Shown here: piece by piece, positions 1 through 7,375 of the stretch | Layout: each line of letters begins with the position of its first letter | Numbering within the stretch: position 1 is the first letter of the stretch | Source of the DNA: an uncultured Clostridiaceae bacterium | Lineage (GTDB): Bacteria; Bacillota; Clostridia; TANB77; CAG-465 | NCBI GenBank assembly: GCA_947169155.1 | Contig: CAMVON010000004.1 | Span: 1-64,000 of the forward strand | Reading direction: 5' to 3' | Length of the DNA: 64,000 nucleotides | Translations under genes and position numbers: made by a program | The notes under the pieces: model-generated | What the model saw: the letters and a program-made list of their open reading frames with translations, nothing else | What the model was told of the DNA's origin: nothing | The model's database searches: none

Positions 1-347
1 TTAAAGGTGAAATACCTCAAAACGTTTCACATAGAAATAAAATGTGAAACAAAATGAGCACTTTTTAAGGCAAAACACCATAAAACGTTTCACATAGAAT
101 CAAAATGTGAAACAAAATAGGCATTTTTAAAGGTGAAATACCTCAAAACGTTTCACATAGAAATAAAATGTGAAACAAAATAGGCACTTCATGAGGTAAA
201 ATACCTCAAAACGTTTCACATAGGATTAAAATGTGAAACAAAATAGGTACTTTTTAAGGTGAAATACCTCAAAATGTTTCACATAAGATAAAAATGTGAA
301 ACAAAATAGATACTTTTAAAGGTAAAATGCCTTAAAACGTTTCACAT
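1..347. repeat. 63-bp tandem array of palindromes
   Basis: Six copies of one unit repeat at an exact 63-bp spacing; the copies of the left arm GTTTCACAT start at 24, 87, 150, 213, 276 and 339. In the first five units the arm is followed after 9 bases by its complement ATGTGAAAC; the sixth copy keeps only the left arm. Most units also carry a smaller palindrome, AGGT-5 bases-ACCT, just before the large one. The text between palindromes is also conserved, so these are not CRISPR spacers. The array reaches the first base of the window and may extend further. Its function is unknown; a multi-site protein-binding array is one possibility. Confidence 0.9.
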
Positions 348-486
348 TTTTAGACAATTTAGCTAATTTTTAGTGTAATTATTTGTAAATTTTGTAAAAT
401 AGTTTCACTTAAACGAATGTTTGTGGTATAACTATTATGATGTTTATAAATAATAATTTAGTTATAAGCAGATAAAGGTGGAATAA

Positions 487-1434
487 ATGGAAAATAAATA
501 TAGAATAATAGAACTAATACAAAAGCTAAAGTTTTTAGAAAATAAATTAGATAGTCTAACATATGGATCGCTAGATATCAGAAATAATAAATATATATAT
601 GTCCATTATAGAAAAGATGGAAAAATTAAGACTGAATATGCAGGAGAATATTCAGAAGAATTATATAATACAATCATTAAAAATAATGAAGAAGTAAAAG
701 ATATAAAAAAAGAAATGAAGGAGATAAAAAAAGAATTATTATCAAAAAAATATAAAATAGAAGCAATAGATGAAAACATACATAATACAGTAACTTTATT
801 AAATGAAAGAATAGAAGAGATTATTTACTATCAAGCTAAAATAGATAATAACGATATTACTAGAGAAGATATATCAAATATTTTAAGTGGAAATTTTGTT
901 AACAATATTCATCCTAAAAATATAACAAAAATATTAAATATAAGAAATGCATGGGAATTCATACTTTATGATGTAATAATTACTTCTAAATCAAATTTTG
1001 AATTATTGTGTGAATTAAATAGAATTATTTTAAGTGGAATAAATCTTAACGCAGGTAAAATACGAATAACTACAAAGAGAATAGAGGGCACAGCATGGAT
1101 TCCGGATATACCAAATGCTAAGGATATTAGTAAAAATATAAATGAGATTATTGATAGACAAATCAGTAATGTTAGTAAAGCGATTGAATTATTTTTGTAT
1201 ATTGCAAAGAAACAAATATTTTTGGATGGTAATATAAATACAGCTTTAATGTTTGTAAACCACTATTTGATTGCTAATGGATGTGGTATTATTTCTATAC
1301 CTGATGATTTAACCGAAAAATTTAGTACAATGCTTATAAATTACTTTAATGGTAAAGATACTAGAATAATAAAAAAATTTATTATAGCTAGATGCTATAT
1401 TAAATTTGAAAATGAAGAAAAATATATAGTTTAA
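487..1434 (+). CDS. Fic-like protein with degenerate active site
   Basis: A 315-residue protein. The N-terminal third is charged and partly coiled, and holds a tyrosine-rich segment near residue 40 (YIYVHYRKDGK) like the region ahead of the catalytic domain in some Fic proteins. The C-terminal half resembles a Fic domain: the segment IFLDGNINTALMFVNHYLI near residue 250 aligns with the Fic core HPFxDGN(G/K)RT. The catalytic histidine position is glutamine and the arginine that binds phosphate is lost (KR or GR replaced by IN), so AMP transfer looks unlikely. The start is supported by AAAGGTGG just upstream. No partner antitoxin gene is adjacent. The family call is from the motif alone. Confidence 0.6.
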   Translation: MENKYRIIELIQKLKFLENKLDSLTYGSLDIRNNKYIYVHYRKDGKIKTEYAGEYSEELYNTIIKNNEEVKDIKKEMKEIKKELLSKKYKIEAIDENIHNTVTLLNERIEEIIYYQAKIDNNDITREDISNILSGNFVNNIHPKNITKILNIRNAWEFILYDVIITSKSNFELLCELNRIILSGINLNAGKIRITTKRIEGTAWIPDIPNAKDISKNINEIIDRQISNVSKAIELFLYIAKKQIFLDGNINTALMFVNHYLIANGCGIISIPDDLTEKFSTMLINYFNGKDTRIIKKFIIARCYIKFENEEKYIV

Positions 1435-1437
1435 TTG

Positions 1438-1465
1438 TTGACATAAAAATAAATTGTGGTATAAT
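1438..1465 (+). promoter_or_regulatory. Promoter of the 1557 gene
   Basis: TTGACA at 1438-1443 and TATAAT at 1460-1465 with a 16-base spacer. It sits directly after the stop of the Fic-like gene and about 90 bases before the ATG at 1557. Confidence 0.8.
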
Positions 1466-1556
1466 AGTAAAGCGTGTAAAAATATGAAACTATTTCACAA
1501 ATTTATGAAAGGAGGAAGATTCGTTTATTTATTATTATTAAAAGGGAGGATTTTTT

Positions 1557-1989
1557 ATGAAGATATCTAAAAAATTGAAAAATGTTATAATTTTAGAGGG
1601 AGAAAAAGCTAATTTAAACGAATTTTTAAAGGAACTATTAAAAGAATATAAGCTATTGTGTGTTAAAACACCAAAGCAATTACGGATCAATTGACAAAAG
1701 ATACATTGAGTCAAATTGGAGATTTAAAGTAATTGATACAGACTTATCTGTAATTTACGGCAGAACAAAAAAGAAATGTTTTATTACATTCTTTAATCCA
1801 GATGTAGAAATACTTGCTTTAGAATTAATTAAAAAGTATAAACTAAATGCAAGTTATAGATACTTTATGGAAGATTTAAAGTTTGGAGTTGTATTAACAG
1901 AAGTATATGTTGATGGTGTTTTAGATGATTTTTATGAAACAAGACCATTTAGCATAAGCAATTATAATGTAGCTAGATGTTTTGAATAA
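1557..1989 (+). pseudogene. Frameshifted small protein, paralogue of the 4015 gene
   Basis: ATG at 1557 follows a clear ribosome site (AGGGAGGA). This frame reads 45 codons and stops at 1692-1694; the remainder is open only in the +1 frame, from 1642 to 1989, and has no ribosome site of its own. Joined, the product is about 143 residues and matches the protein at 4015-4482 along its whole length: the first frame has LKNVIILEGE...CVKTPK against LTDVVSISGE...VKCPK, and the second frame ends YNVARCFE against YGVGMCFA. The slip needed lies near 1676-1682. It could be a decayed gene, a sequence error or programmed frameshifting. Function unknown. Confidence 0.7.
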
Positions 1990-2015
1990 ATAAATAGAAT
2001 AAAAAGGAAAGTAAG

Positions 2016-2044
2016 GGAATGATTAAATATCATTCCTTTTTTTT
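2016..2044 (+). terminator. Intrinsic terminator after 1989
   Basis: GGAATGAT at 2016-2023 pairs with ATCATTCC at 2029-2036 and is followed by a run of eight T. Confidence 0.85.
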
Positions 2045-2065
2045 GTCTAATATTGTCAAAAAAGC

Positions 2066-2123
2066 TACTTGAATACATCAAGTAAGTTGAAATGTTGACA
2101 TAATTTAAAATGCATGTTATAAT
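2066..2123 (+). promoter_or_regulatory. Promoter of the 2268 gene with upstream inverted repeat
   Basis: TTGACA at 2095-2100 and TATAAT at 2118-2123 with a 17-base spacer. Just upstream an inverted repeat, TACTTGA at 2066-2072 and TCAAGTA at 2078-2084, could be an operator; that part is inference. Confidence 0.75.
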
Positions 2124-2267
2124 TATAAAACATTTAGAAAATCTATACACAACTAATAATTTAGGAGGTGATGAAATATTATAAAGATAATATATCGGTT
2201 GTGATTTTAGATGTTTACCATTACGTAGGAAAAGATAAAAATTATTTGAAAGGATGGATTATAAATA

Positions 2268-2945
2268 ATGAATACCATAATCAAAAACAAAGTTGCCCTT
2301 TTAGGAAATGCTGACTTAGTCAAAAATATCGTAAAAGGACTAAAAAATGAGAGAGGTCAAATTGACTTCAATAAAATTGAACCTATGGATGAAGACAGCG
2401 ATGATATAGTAATAGATGAATATACAAATCTATGTATGAATGTATATTTGAGAACAAATGCTGGTACTGAAGAAGAGGCTGAAAAATTAATTGATATGTT
2501 TGAGTTTATCTCAACAACAAGGAATGAGCCTAACACATTTAAAGTACTAACAGATGTACAAATCAATAGTGCTAGATCGCATGTAAAAAGTGAACAGCTG
2601 ATAAAAGATATAGAGAAAATAATAGAAAGAATAAAATCTAAAGCAATATTTAATGGGTATTTAGTTAGAGATGCTTTATGGGGAACTGGCAGTGGGCCAA
2701 AAGATGCAAAAGTCAAACATGACAATACTTTGGTATTTGATACATACAATCAAGCGCCAATTCTGCTTTTTAAAAAGTTATCTGACAAGTATGATAAATT
2801 ACTTATTGAATATACTTATTATATTGATGGGAAGGTAACTAGAGCATACATTAAAAACGGAAATGTTTCTTTTGATTACGATGAAAATAGAGAATATCAT
2901 GAAGATAATCCATTTTCACTAATCACAGAATATGTATGCCTGTAA
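2268..2945 (+). CDS. Api92/YubB-like (DUF1281-type) protein
   Basis: A 225-residue acidic protein. Its first 40 residues (NKVALLGNADLV ... IDFNKIEPM) fit the start of the phage Api92/YubB-like family, whose members begin with a short strand-helix unit and then a DFNKIIPMP-type motif. The C-terminal part, from about residue 140 (LWGTGSGPKDAKV, then a long strand-rich segment), fits the ferredoxin-like domain of that family. Members are common in phages and mobile elements; their function is not established. The ATG has only a weak AAGGA about 14 bases upstream. A stronger AGGAGGTGAT lies at 2163-2172 ahead of a 47-codon frame from 2171 that runs over this start in another frame. The gene is separately promoted and terminated. 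Confidence 0.5.
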   Translation: MNTIIKNKVALLGNADLVKNIVKGLKNERGQIDFNKIEPMDEDSDDIVIDEYTNLCMNVYLRTNAGTEEEAEKLIDMFEFISTTRNEPNTFKVLTDVQINSARSHVKSEQLIKDIEKIIERIKSKAIFNGYLVRDALWGTGSGPKDAKVKHDNTLVFDTYNQAPILLFKKLSDKYDKLLIEYTYYIDGKVTRAYIKNGNVSFDYDENREYHEDNPFSLITEYVCL

Positions 2946-2956
2946 ATATATATAGA

Positions 2957-2985
2957 GAGTCTTGCAAGTGCAAGACTCGTTTTTT
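2957..2985 (+). terminator. Intrinsic terminator after 2945
   Basis: GAGTCTTGC at 2957-2965 pairs with GCAAGACTC at 2970-2978, loop AAGT, followed by a T run. Confidence 0.9.
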
Positions 2986-3017
2986 TATTTAAATAGCAAA
3001 ACATATGAATATTCAAT

Positions 3018-3046
3018 TTGACAATTTTACATAATAATAGTATAAT
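3018..3046 (+). promoter_or_regulatory. Promoter of the 3129 gene
   Basis: TTGACA at 3018-3023 and TATAAT at 3041-3046, spacer 17. Confidence 0.85.
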
Positions 3047-3128
3047 AATATTGTTCTAATAAAGAATAAATGAACTAACTATGTTCATTATATATAAATA
3101 TTAACTAATAACTTATAGGAGGTCAGCT

Positions 3129-3797
3129 ATGATTCATAGCTTGCTAAAAACAAACGAAGACGTACAAAGCTTTAACACGATGTTAATCTTTGTAGTAATA
3201 TTTATAGCAGTTGTAAGTTTAGTGCATATTGGGTTACTTATGTACTTTAGGATTAAATCGCATAAACTATACGATGTTAAGCGAGATAAAACTAAAAAGT
3301 TAGAGAGCGGAAAGTTAAGCAAAGGTCAAGAAAAGAAAGTTACTGAACAACTAGATAAAAGTGAACATGATATTAAACTTATTGACTCAAGAAATAAAAC
3401 TGAGTATTCAATTTTTAAATCTGTTATGTGTATTTTAGTAGTAACATTTACTATTCTGACACTCGCACGTGCATACTTTTTAACTGGTATTGGCGGAAAA
3501 GTAAGTGACATTCATAAAGTTAGTGATGTTTGCAATAATGGTATATGTGTAGAAGCATATTATACTGTTAGATATAATGGTGTAGACCAAGAAACAATGA
3601 CTATCTTTGTGAGAAACACATTACCAGTTACAGTTAAAACTGCAACAATTAAAGAACATATAACCAACAAAACTGTTCAGATAAATGATTTAGATAAAGA
3701 TGAAGAAAGAATCTTATCTTTTGAAATATATCCACAGGAGGGTTATAGGTTTGAAGTTGAGTCTTACGAGATAAAGACTAACGAAGAAAATAAATAA
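3129..3797 (+). CDS. Two-segment membrane protein, paralogue of 5918
   Basis: A 222-residue protein I do not recognise. A hydrophobic segment at about residues 17-40 is followed by a highly charged Lys/Glu/Asp region, a second hydrophobic segment at about 96-118, and a strand-rich C-terminal domain of about 100 residues (VCVEAYYTV-type strands). The same plan, and clear similarity in the last domain (AYYTVRY ... VDQETMTIFVRN against AYYRVDY ... VEQDTLTVFVKN), is seen in the protein at 5918-6625. If both ends face outward, the C-terminal domain is extracellular and the charged part cytoplasmic. The start follows AGGAGG at a normal distance. Transcribed alone, with a consensus promoter and a terminator. 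Confidence 0.8.
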   Translation: MIHSLLKTNEDVQSFNTMLIFVVIFIAVVSLVHIGLLMYFRIKSHKLYDVKRDKTKKLESGKLSKGQEKKVTEQLDKSEHDIKLIDSRNKTEYSIFKSVMCILVVTFTILTLARAYFLTGIGGKVSDIHKVSDVCNNGICVEAYYTVRYNGVDQETMTIFVRNTLPVTVKTATIKEHITNKTVQINDLDKDEERILSFEIYPQEGYRFEVESYEIKTNEENK

Positions 3798-3806
3798 AAT
3801 AATTTA

Positions 3807-3837
3807 GAGTGGGTACATATGTACTCACTCATTTTTT
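3807..3837 (+). terminator. Intrinsic terminator after 3797
   Basis: GAGTGGGTAC at 3807-3816 pairs with GTACTCACTC at 3821-3830 and a T run follows. Confidence 0.85.
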
Positions 3838-3849
3838 ATGACTAAATTG

Positions 3850-3878
3850 TTGACATAACAAAACTCGCGTGATATAAT
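3850..3878 (+). promoter_or_regulatory. Promoter of the 4015 gene
   Basis: TTGACA at 3850-3855 and TATAAT at 3873-3878, spacer 17. It leaves a leader of about 130 bases before the ATG at 4015. A 12-codon GTG frame from 3980 ends at 4018, overlapping the start as ATGA, which could couple translation. Confidence 0.85.
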
Positions 3879-4014
3879 AGACAAGCAACTTAAAATATTG
3901 TACAGACAGAAATTTAATAATGGAGGTGTTTGTGATTTAAAAATTAATTATCTTTTCTAAAGGGGATTTACGGTTCAAAGTGAGAAAAATTTTTGAAAGA
4001 AAAGGAGTGATGTT

Positions 4015-4482
4015 ATGACTAAAATGTCAAAAGCATTAACTGATGTGGTTAGCATCAGTGGAGAAAGTAAGGATATTAAATCATTACTTAAAATTATGAA
4101 AGATAATGGAATTAAAACTGTATCTGTGAAATGTCCAAAAACAGGACAAACTGTTGAAGAAATAAATGATTTCATAGATAAGAAATGGAAAGTCACAAAA
4201 TTTAATGTATTTAGCAATAAAGTATTAGTAGCTACAAAAAAGCCATCACACATTTATATAGTGTATGGAGACAGAAACTTAACATACTCATTAAGAGCAT
4301 TTGCTAATAGATTTGGATTAGATTTAGATCATATATTCGTATCTAATAGCGATGAAACTGGAGTAATTGTTAAAGAGCTACTATGTGAAGGAGCAAGAGC
4401 AGAACAAATTAAAGTATCTGAAAAGTTTAATAAAAAAGACTACGGAGTTGGTATGTGTTTTGCAAATAATGTTGATGTTTAA
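4015..4482 (+). CDS. Unknown small protein, intact paralogue of 1557-1989
   Basis: A 155-residue protein without a recognised domain. It has an N-terminal strand-helix unit (VVSISGESKDIKSLLKIMK), a central Lys/Trp-rich stretch (FIDKKWKVTKF) and a C-terminal helix-strand unit (RAFANRFGLDLDHIF ... GVIVKELLCEG). All three parts line up with the frameshifted gene at 1557-1989, which makes this the intact member of the pair. The opening unit also resembles the start of the Api92-like protein at 2268, so the neighbouring genes may share a fold; that is inference. AAAGGAGTG supports the ATG at 4015. It is soluble, monocistronic and followed by a strong terminator. Confidence 0.75.
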   Translation: MTKMSKALTDVVSISGESKDIKSLLKIMKDNGIKTVSVKCPKTGQTVEEINDFIDKKWKVTKFNVFSNKVLVATKKPSHIYIVYGDRNLTYSLRAFANRFGLDLDHIFVSNSDETGVIVKELLCEGARAEQIKVSEKFNKKDYGVGMCFANNVDV

Positions 4483-4503
4483 TTTGGCATTATAATATAG
4501 ATT

Positions 4504-4533
4504 AGGACCTTGAAATATCAAGGTCCTTTTTTT
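4504..4533 (+). terminator. Intrinsic terminator after 4482
   Basis: AGGACCTTG at 4504-4512 pairs with CAAGGTCCT at 4519-4527, then seven T. Confidence 0.9.
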
Positions 4534-4560
4534 GACTAAAAAAACATCTTTTGATATAAT
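4532..4560 (+). promoter_or_regulatory. Promoter of the acyltransferase gene
   Basis: TTGACT at 4532-4537 begins in the T tract of the preceding terminator; TATAAT at 4555-4560, spacer 17. Confidence 0.8.
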
Positions 4561-4584
4561 AACCAAAAAGATAAGGAGATATTA

Positions 4585-5715
4585 ATGGAGAAAAAAACAC
4601 GAGAATTAAATTACGATATATTAAGAATTATTGCATGTATAGCAGTTATTTTAATTCATATCAGTGCTATATATTATTATTCATTATATGATTCTAGTTA
4701 CTTTGGACAAACATATGATAGTAATCACTTTACAATAGTCTTTCTAAACGTACTAGGAAATTTTGCAGTTCCATGTTTTGTAATGCTAACAGGGGCTTTT
4801 GTTTTATCTAATGACAAAAATCAAGATAGACGTTATTTATACAAAAAAGCAATAAAAAATATTTTAGTACCAACAATAATAATAGGAATAATATATTTTA
4901 TATACAAAGAAGGAGTTACAATTAACAATATAATTCACCATAAAGAAAATTTAATAAATATTAATTATCCACTTAAAATATTAATATTTGGCGAACCATG
5001 TTACCATATGTGGTATATGTCAATGTTAATTGGTTTGTACATAATCATCCCAGATATAATTAAATACACAAGAAAAATAGAAAGACATAAGAAAAGCAGC
5101 ACTATATTTGCTATTATAATATTGTATTTATTAATATGTGGTCATTTTGATACATCAAAACTAAAATATTCAGTAGCAATTTTTATTCCGTATATAAGTT
5201 ATTTATTATTAGGTTATTTAATTAGAAAAGGAACAATTAATAAAAAGAATAATATAAAAGCTATGTTATTTATAATGGTAGCAATAGCAATAATGTTTGT
5301 CCATTCTTTTTTAGTAAATGAATTTCATCTTTGGAATCAAGAAAATGAATTGGTTTTAGGACTGTTTGGAAAAGGTGCATTTAATCCTTTAATTATACTT
5401 TCTTCATGTTGCTTGTTTATAGGATTTTCGTATATGAAAATTGATTCGAAATTTAGCTTTAAGCGATTACCTCAGGAAACATTATATATATACTTGTTCC
5501 ATGTATTAGTTATAGAGACAATATCAAAACCTATAATATATAAAGTTGGAATGAAATTAACTCCACTTGTAGCAATACCACTATATGTTATGCTTACTTT
5601 TATTATTTCATGGATAATAACAAAAATATATATGTGGTTATTTAGTAAAATAAATAAAGATTATAAATTAGAAAATAAAATATATAAAATATTAAATTTA
5701 GAAAATAATAATTAA
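4585..5715 (+). CDS. Membrane acyltransferase (acyltransferase 3 family)
   Basis: A 376-residue integral membrane protein with about ten hydrophobic segments. The N-terminus carries the family signature around the first helix (YDILRIIACIAVILIHISA), with the conserved Arg and His, then a second helix with VPCFVMLTGAF and the motif WYMSMLIGLYIIIP near residue 145. Proteins of this family (OatA, WecH and relatives) move acetyl or other acyl groups across the membrane to sugars or peptidoglycan, so this one probably decorates a cell-surface polymer; the acceptor is unknown. There is no extracellular esterase domain. AAGGAGA precedes the ATG, and the gene stands alone between its own promoter and terminator. 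Confidence 0.9.
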   Translation: MEKKTRELNYDILRIIACIAVILIHISAIYYYSLYDSSYFGQTYDSNHFTIVFLNVLGNFAVPCFVMLTGAFVLSNDKNQDRRYLYKKAIKNILVPTIIIGIIYFIYKEGVTINNIIHHKENLININYPLKILIFGEPCYHMWYMSMLIGLYIIIPDIIKYTRKIERHKKSSTIFAIIILYLLICGHFDTSKLKYSVAIFIPYISYLLLGYLIRKGTINKKNNIKAMLFIMVAIAIMFVHSFLVNEFHLWNQENELVLGLFGKGAFNPLIILSSCCLFIGFSYMKIDSKFSFKRLPQETLYIYLFHVLVIETISKPIIYKVGMKLTPLVAIPLYVMLTFIISWIITKIYMWLFSKINKDYKLENKIYKILNLENNN

Positions 5716-5719
5716 AGAG

Positions 5720-5747
5720 TAGAACAGAAATCTGTTCTATTTTTTTT
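5720..5747 (+). terminator. Intrinsic terminator after 5715
   Basis: TAGAACAGA at 5720-5728 pairs with TCTGTTCTA at 5731-5739, then eight T. The loop as drawn is only two bases, so the terminal pair is probably open. Confidence 0.8.
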
Positions 5748-5783
5748 CACTATTACTTAATTCAAGTAAAATAATATTTTTTC

Positions 5784-5812
5784 TTGACATAACACAAAAC
5801 GGATGGTATAAT
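5784..5812 (+). promoter_or_regulatory. Promoter of the 5918 gene
   Basis: TTGACA at 5784-5789 and TATAAT at 5807-5812, spacer 17. Confidence 0.85.
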
Positions 5813-5917
5813 AAGCTTGCTTTTAAAATATAAGTCACGATGGCTTTCAATAATTTGAAAGTTGAATTAGAAGCTACACTAATGTGTAACATCGTAAGAA
5901 ATAGGAGGGACATGTAT

Positions 5918-6625
5918 ATGTCAAATAAAATTATTGAATTGTCTCAATTTGGAGGCAGCGTCGCAGTATTCCTTTTAGGATTACTAATTGCAATACTAGT
6001 TATACTAGGTATCTCTGGGGTGATTTATTCCATTCACTCACGTAAAGAAAAGAGGCTTAGAGAAACGAAGTATAAAGCAGATAGTGATTACTCAAAGAGG
6101 AATCTAGAAATTGTAGAAAATGATGAATTAAACTACGACCAAAAACAAGCCGAAAGACAAAAGGCTAGAGATGAAAGGGATGACGTCTACAAAGAAGTAG
6201 ATGACAAAATCAAAGTACTAGATAAAAGGTACAATGCAATAGATAGTTTCCTTTCAGCACTTAGAATTGGTGGGTTCGTTATTTTCTGGACAGTTTGGAT
6301 TTGCTTCATAATCGTCGGAGGATCAATTGGTGGTTCTGTCAAAGACATTAGAGAAGTAAAAGACACAGCAAAAGACAACATTGCAGTAACTGCATACTAC
6401 AGAGTAGACTACGAAAGAGTAGAACAAGATACTTTAACAGTATTCGTTAAGAACGAATCAGATAAAGTTCTAGACAAAGCTACAATTTCAGAAAAAGAAA
6501 CTGGTGCTTCAACTAATGTTTATACATTAGAACCAGGACAAGAAAAAATAGTCTCAATTGTTGTTTATCCTAACAAGGATGGCAAGTATGAATTCGAAAT
6601 TAGCAACGTTGAATTTCATCAATAG
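5918..6625 (+). CDS. Two-segment membrane protein, paralogue of 3129
   Basis: The frame is open from 5840, but GGAGG at 5904-5908 places the start at 5918 (or 5912), giving about 235 residues. The plan equals that of the 3129 protein: a hydrophobic segment near the N-terminus (VFLLGLLIAILVILGIS), a long charged stretch rich in Lys, Glu and Arg that is probably helical and cytoplasmic, a second hydrophobic segment (GGFVIFWTVWICFIIVGGS), then a strand-rich domain of about 95 residues with AYYRVDYERVEQDTLTVF. I know of no assigned function. Codon use and AT content match the neighbours. Monocistronic. Confidence 0.8.
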   Translation: MSNKIIELSQFGGSVAVFLLGLLIAILVILGISGVIYSIHSRKEKRLRETKYKADSDYSKRNLEIVENDELNYDQKQAERQKARDERDDVYKEVDDKIKVLDKRYNAIDSFLSALRIGGFVIFWTVWICFIIVGGSIGGSVKDIREVKDTAKDNIAVTAYYRVDYERVEQDTLTVFVKNESDKVLDKATISEKETGASTNVYTLEPGQEKIVSIVVYPNKDGKYEFEISNVEFHQ

Positions 6626-6639
6626 TTGATCACATAACG

Positions 6640-6670
6640 GTGAGCAGAGTAATATCTGCTCACTTTTTTT
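6640..6670 (+). terminator. Intrinsic terminator after 6625
   Basis: GTGAGCAGA at 6640-6648 pairs with TCTGCTCAC at 6655-6663, then seven T. Confidence 0.9.
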
Positions 6671-6679
6671 GCATTTTTC

Positions 6680-6708
6680 TTGCAATTTCAATAAAAAGGG
6701 TTTATAAT
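6680..6708 (+). promoter_or_regulatory. Promoter of the VanZ-like gene
   Basis: TTGCAA at 6680-6685 and TATAAT at 6703-6708, spacer 17. Confidence 0.65.
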
Positions 6709-6756
6709 ACATAAACGTTGTATTAAAATATATGTGAAGGAGATAAAGTAACTCTA

Positions 6757-7308
6757 TTGAACATGAAAGATAAACAAGATATAAATAAAGAAAATAATAT
6801 AAAGTATATATTAAAACAAATAATATACGCTTTGTTTGTTGTATGTATAGCTGTTATAATTTTTAGTTTTTCAAATGAAGTAGCAGATGAATCATCTAAT
6901 ACTAGTGCGGGTGTAATAGAAAGATTAATAAATCTAATATATAAAAATATTACACAAGAAGAACTAATTAAAAAAATAGAAATACTTCAACCTATTATTA
7001 GAAAGTGCGCACATTTTATTCTATATGCATCTTTAGGATTTTTTACATATAATCTTGTAAGAACAATAAAGAAAAATATTTTAAAAAATAGGAAAAATAC
7101 AACAAAAACATTTTTAATCATTTCGCAGATATTTTGTACAACATATTCAATTTCAGACGAAATACATCAAAAGTTTATTCCTGGTAGAAGTGCAGAGTTA
7201 AGAGATGTAATTATTGACAGCTTAGGAGCTTTAACTGGTATTTTAGTCTGCATAGTCTTTTTAAGACTAATAGAAAAAATAGTTATAAATTTAAAAGAAA
7301 AAAATTAA
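6757..7308 (+). CDS. VanZ-like membrane protein
   Basis: A 183-residue protein with about four hydrophobic segments (near residues 18-38, 82-100, 115-133 and 157-175). The family marks are present: FSNEVADESS after the first helix, RKCAHFILYASLGFF with the conserved Lys-x-x-His-Phe near residue 85, and ISDEIHQKFIPGRSAELRD before the last helix. VanZ proteins give low-level teicoplanin resistance by an unknown route, and most homologues, including probably this one, have no proven function. The start is either TTG at 6757, twelve bases after AAGGAGAT, or ATG at 6763. Confidence 0.85.
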   Translation: MNMKDKQDINKENNIKYILKQIIYALFVVCIAVIIFSFSNEVADESSNTSAGVIERLINLIYKNITQEELIKKIEILQPIIRKCAHFILYASLGFFTYNLVRTIKKNILKNRKNTTKTFLIISQIFCTTYSISDEIHQKFIPGRSAELRDVIIDSLGALTGILVCIVFLRLIEKIVINLKEKN

Positions 7309-7341
7309 TAATAATTAAAAACTGAAATTTGGTAAAAATAA

Positions 7342-7375
7342 ACCTAGAATAGCAAAATATTCTAGGTCTTTTTAT
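7342..7375. terminator. Bidirectional terminator
   Basis: ACCTAGAATA at 7342-7351 pairs perfectly with TATTCTAGGT at 7358-7367; T-rich on both exits. It serves the VanZ-like gene and the converging gene that ends at 7375. Confidence 0.85.

Noticed and set aside
1-347. CRISPR array
   Set aside because: The text between repeat copies is also conserved from unit to unit, and the repeat is a palindrome pair with a fixed 63-bp period; there are no variable spacers and no cas genes.
2171-2314. 47-codon frame before the 2268 gene as a third split gene
   Set aside because: The 2268 protein already has the family-typical N-terminus, and the ribosome site is only two bases from the ATG at 2171, so the short frame is probably chance.
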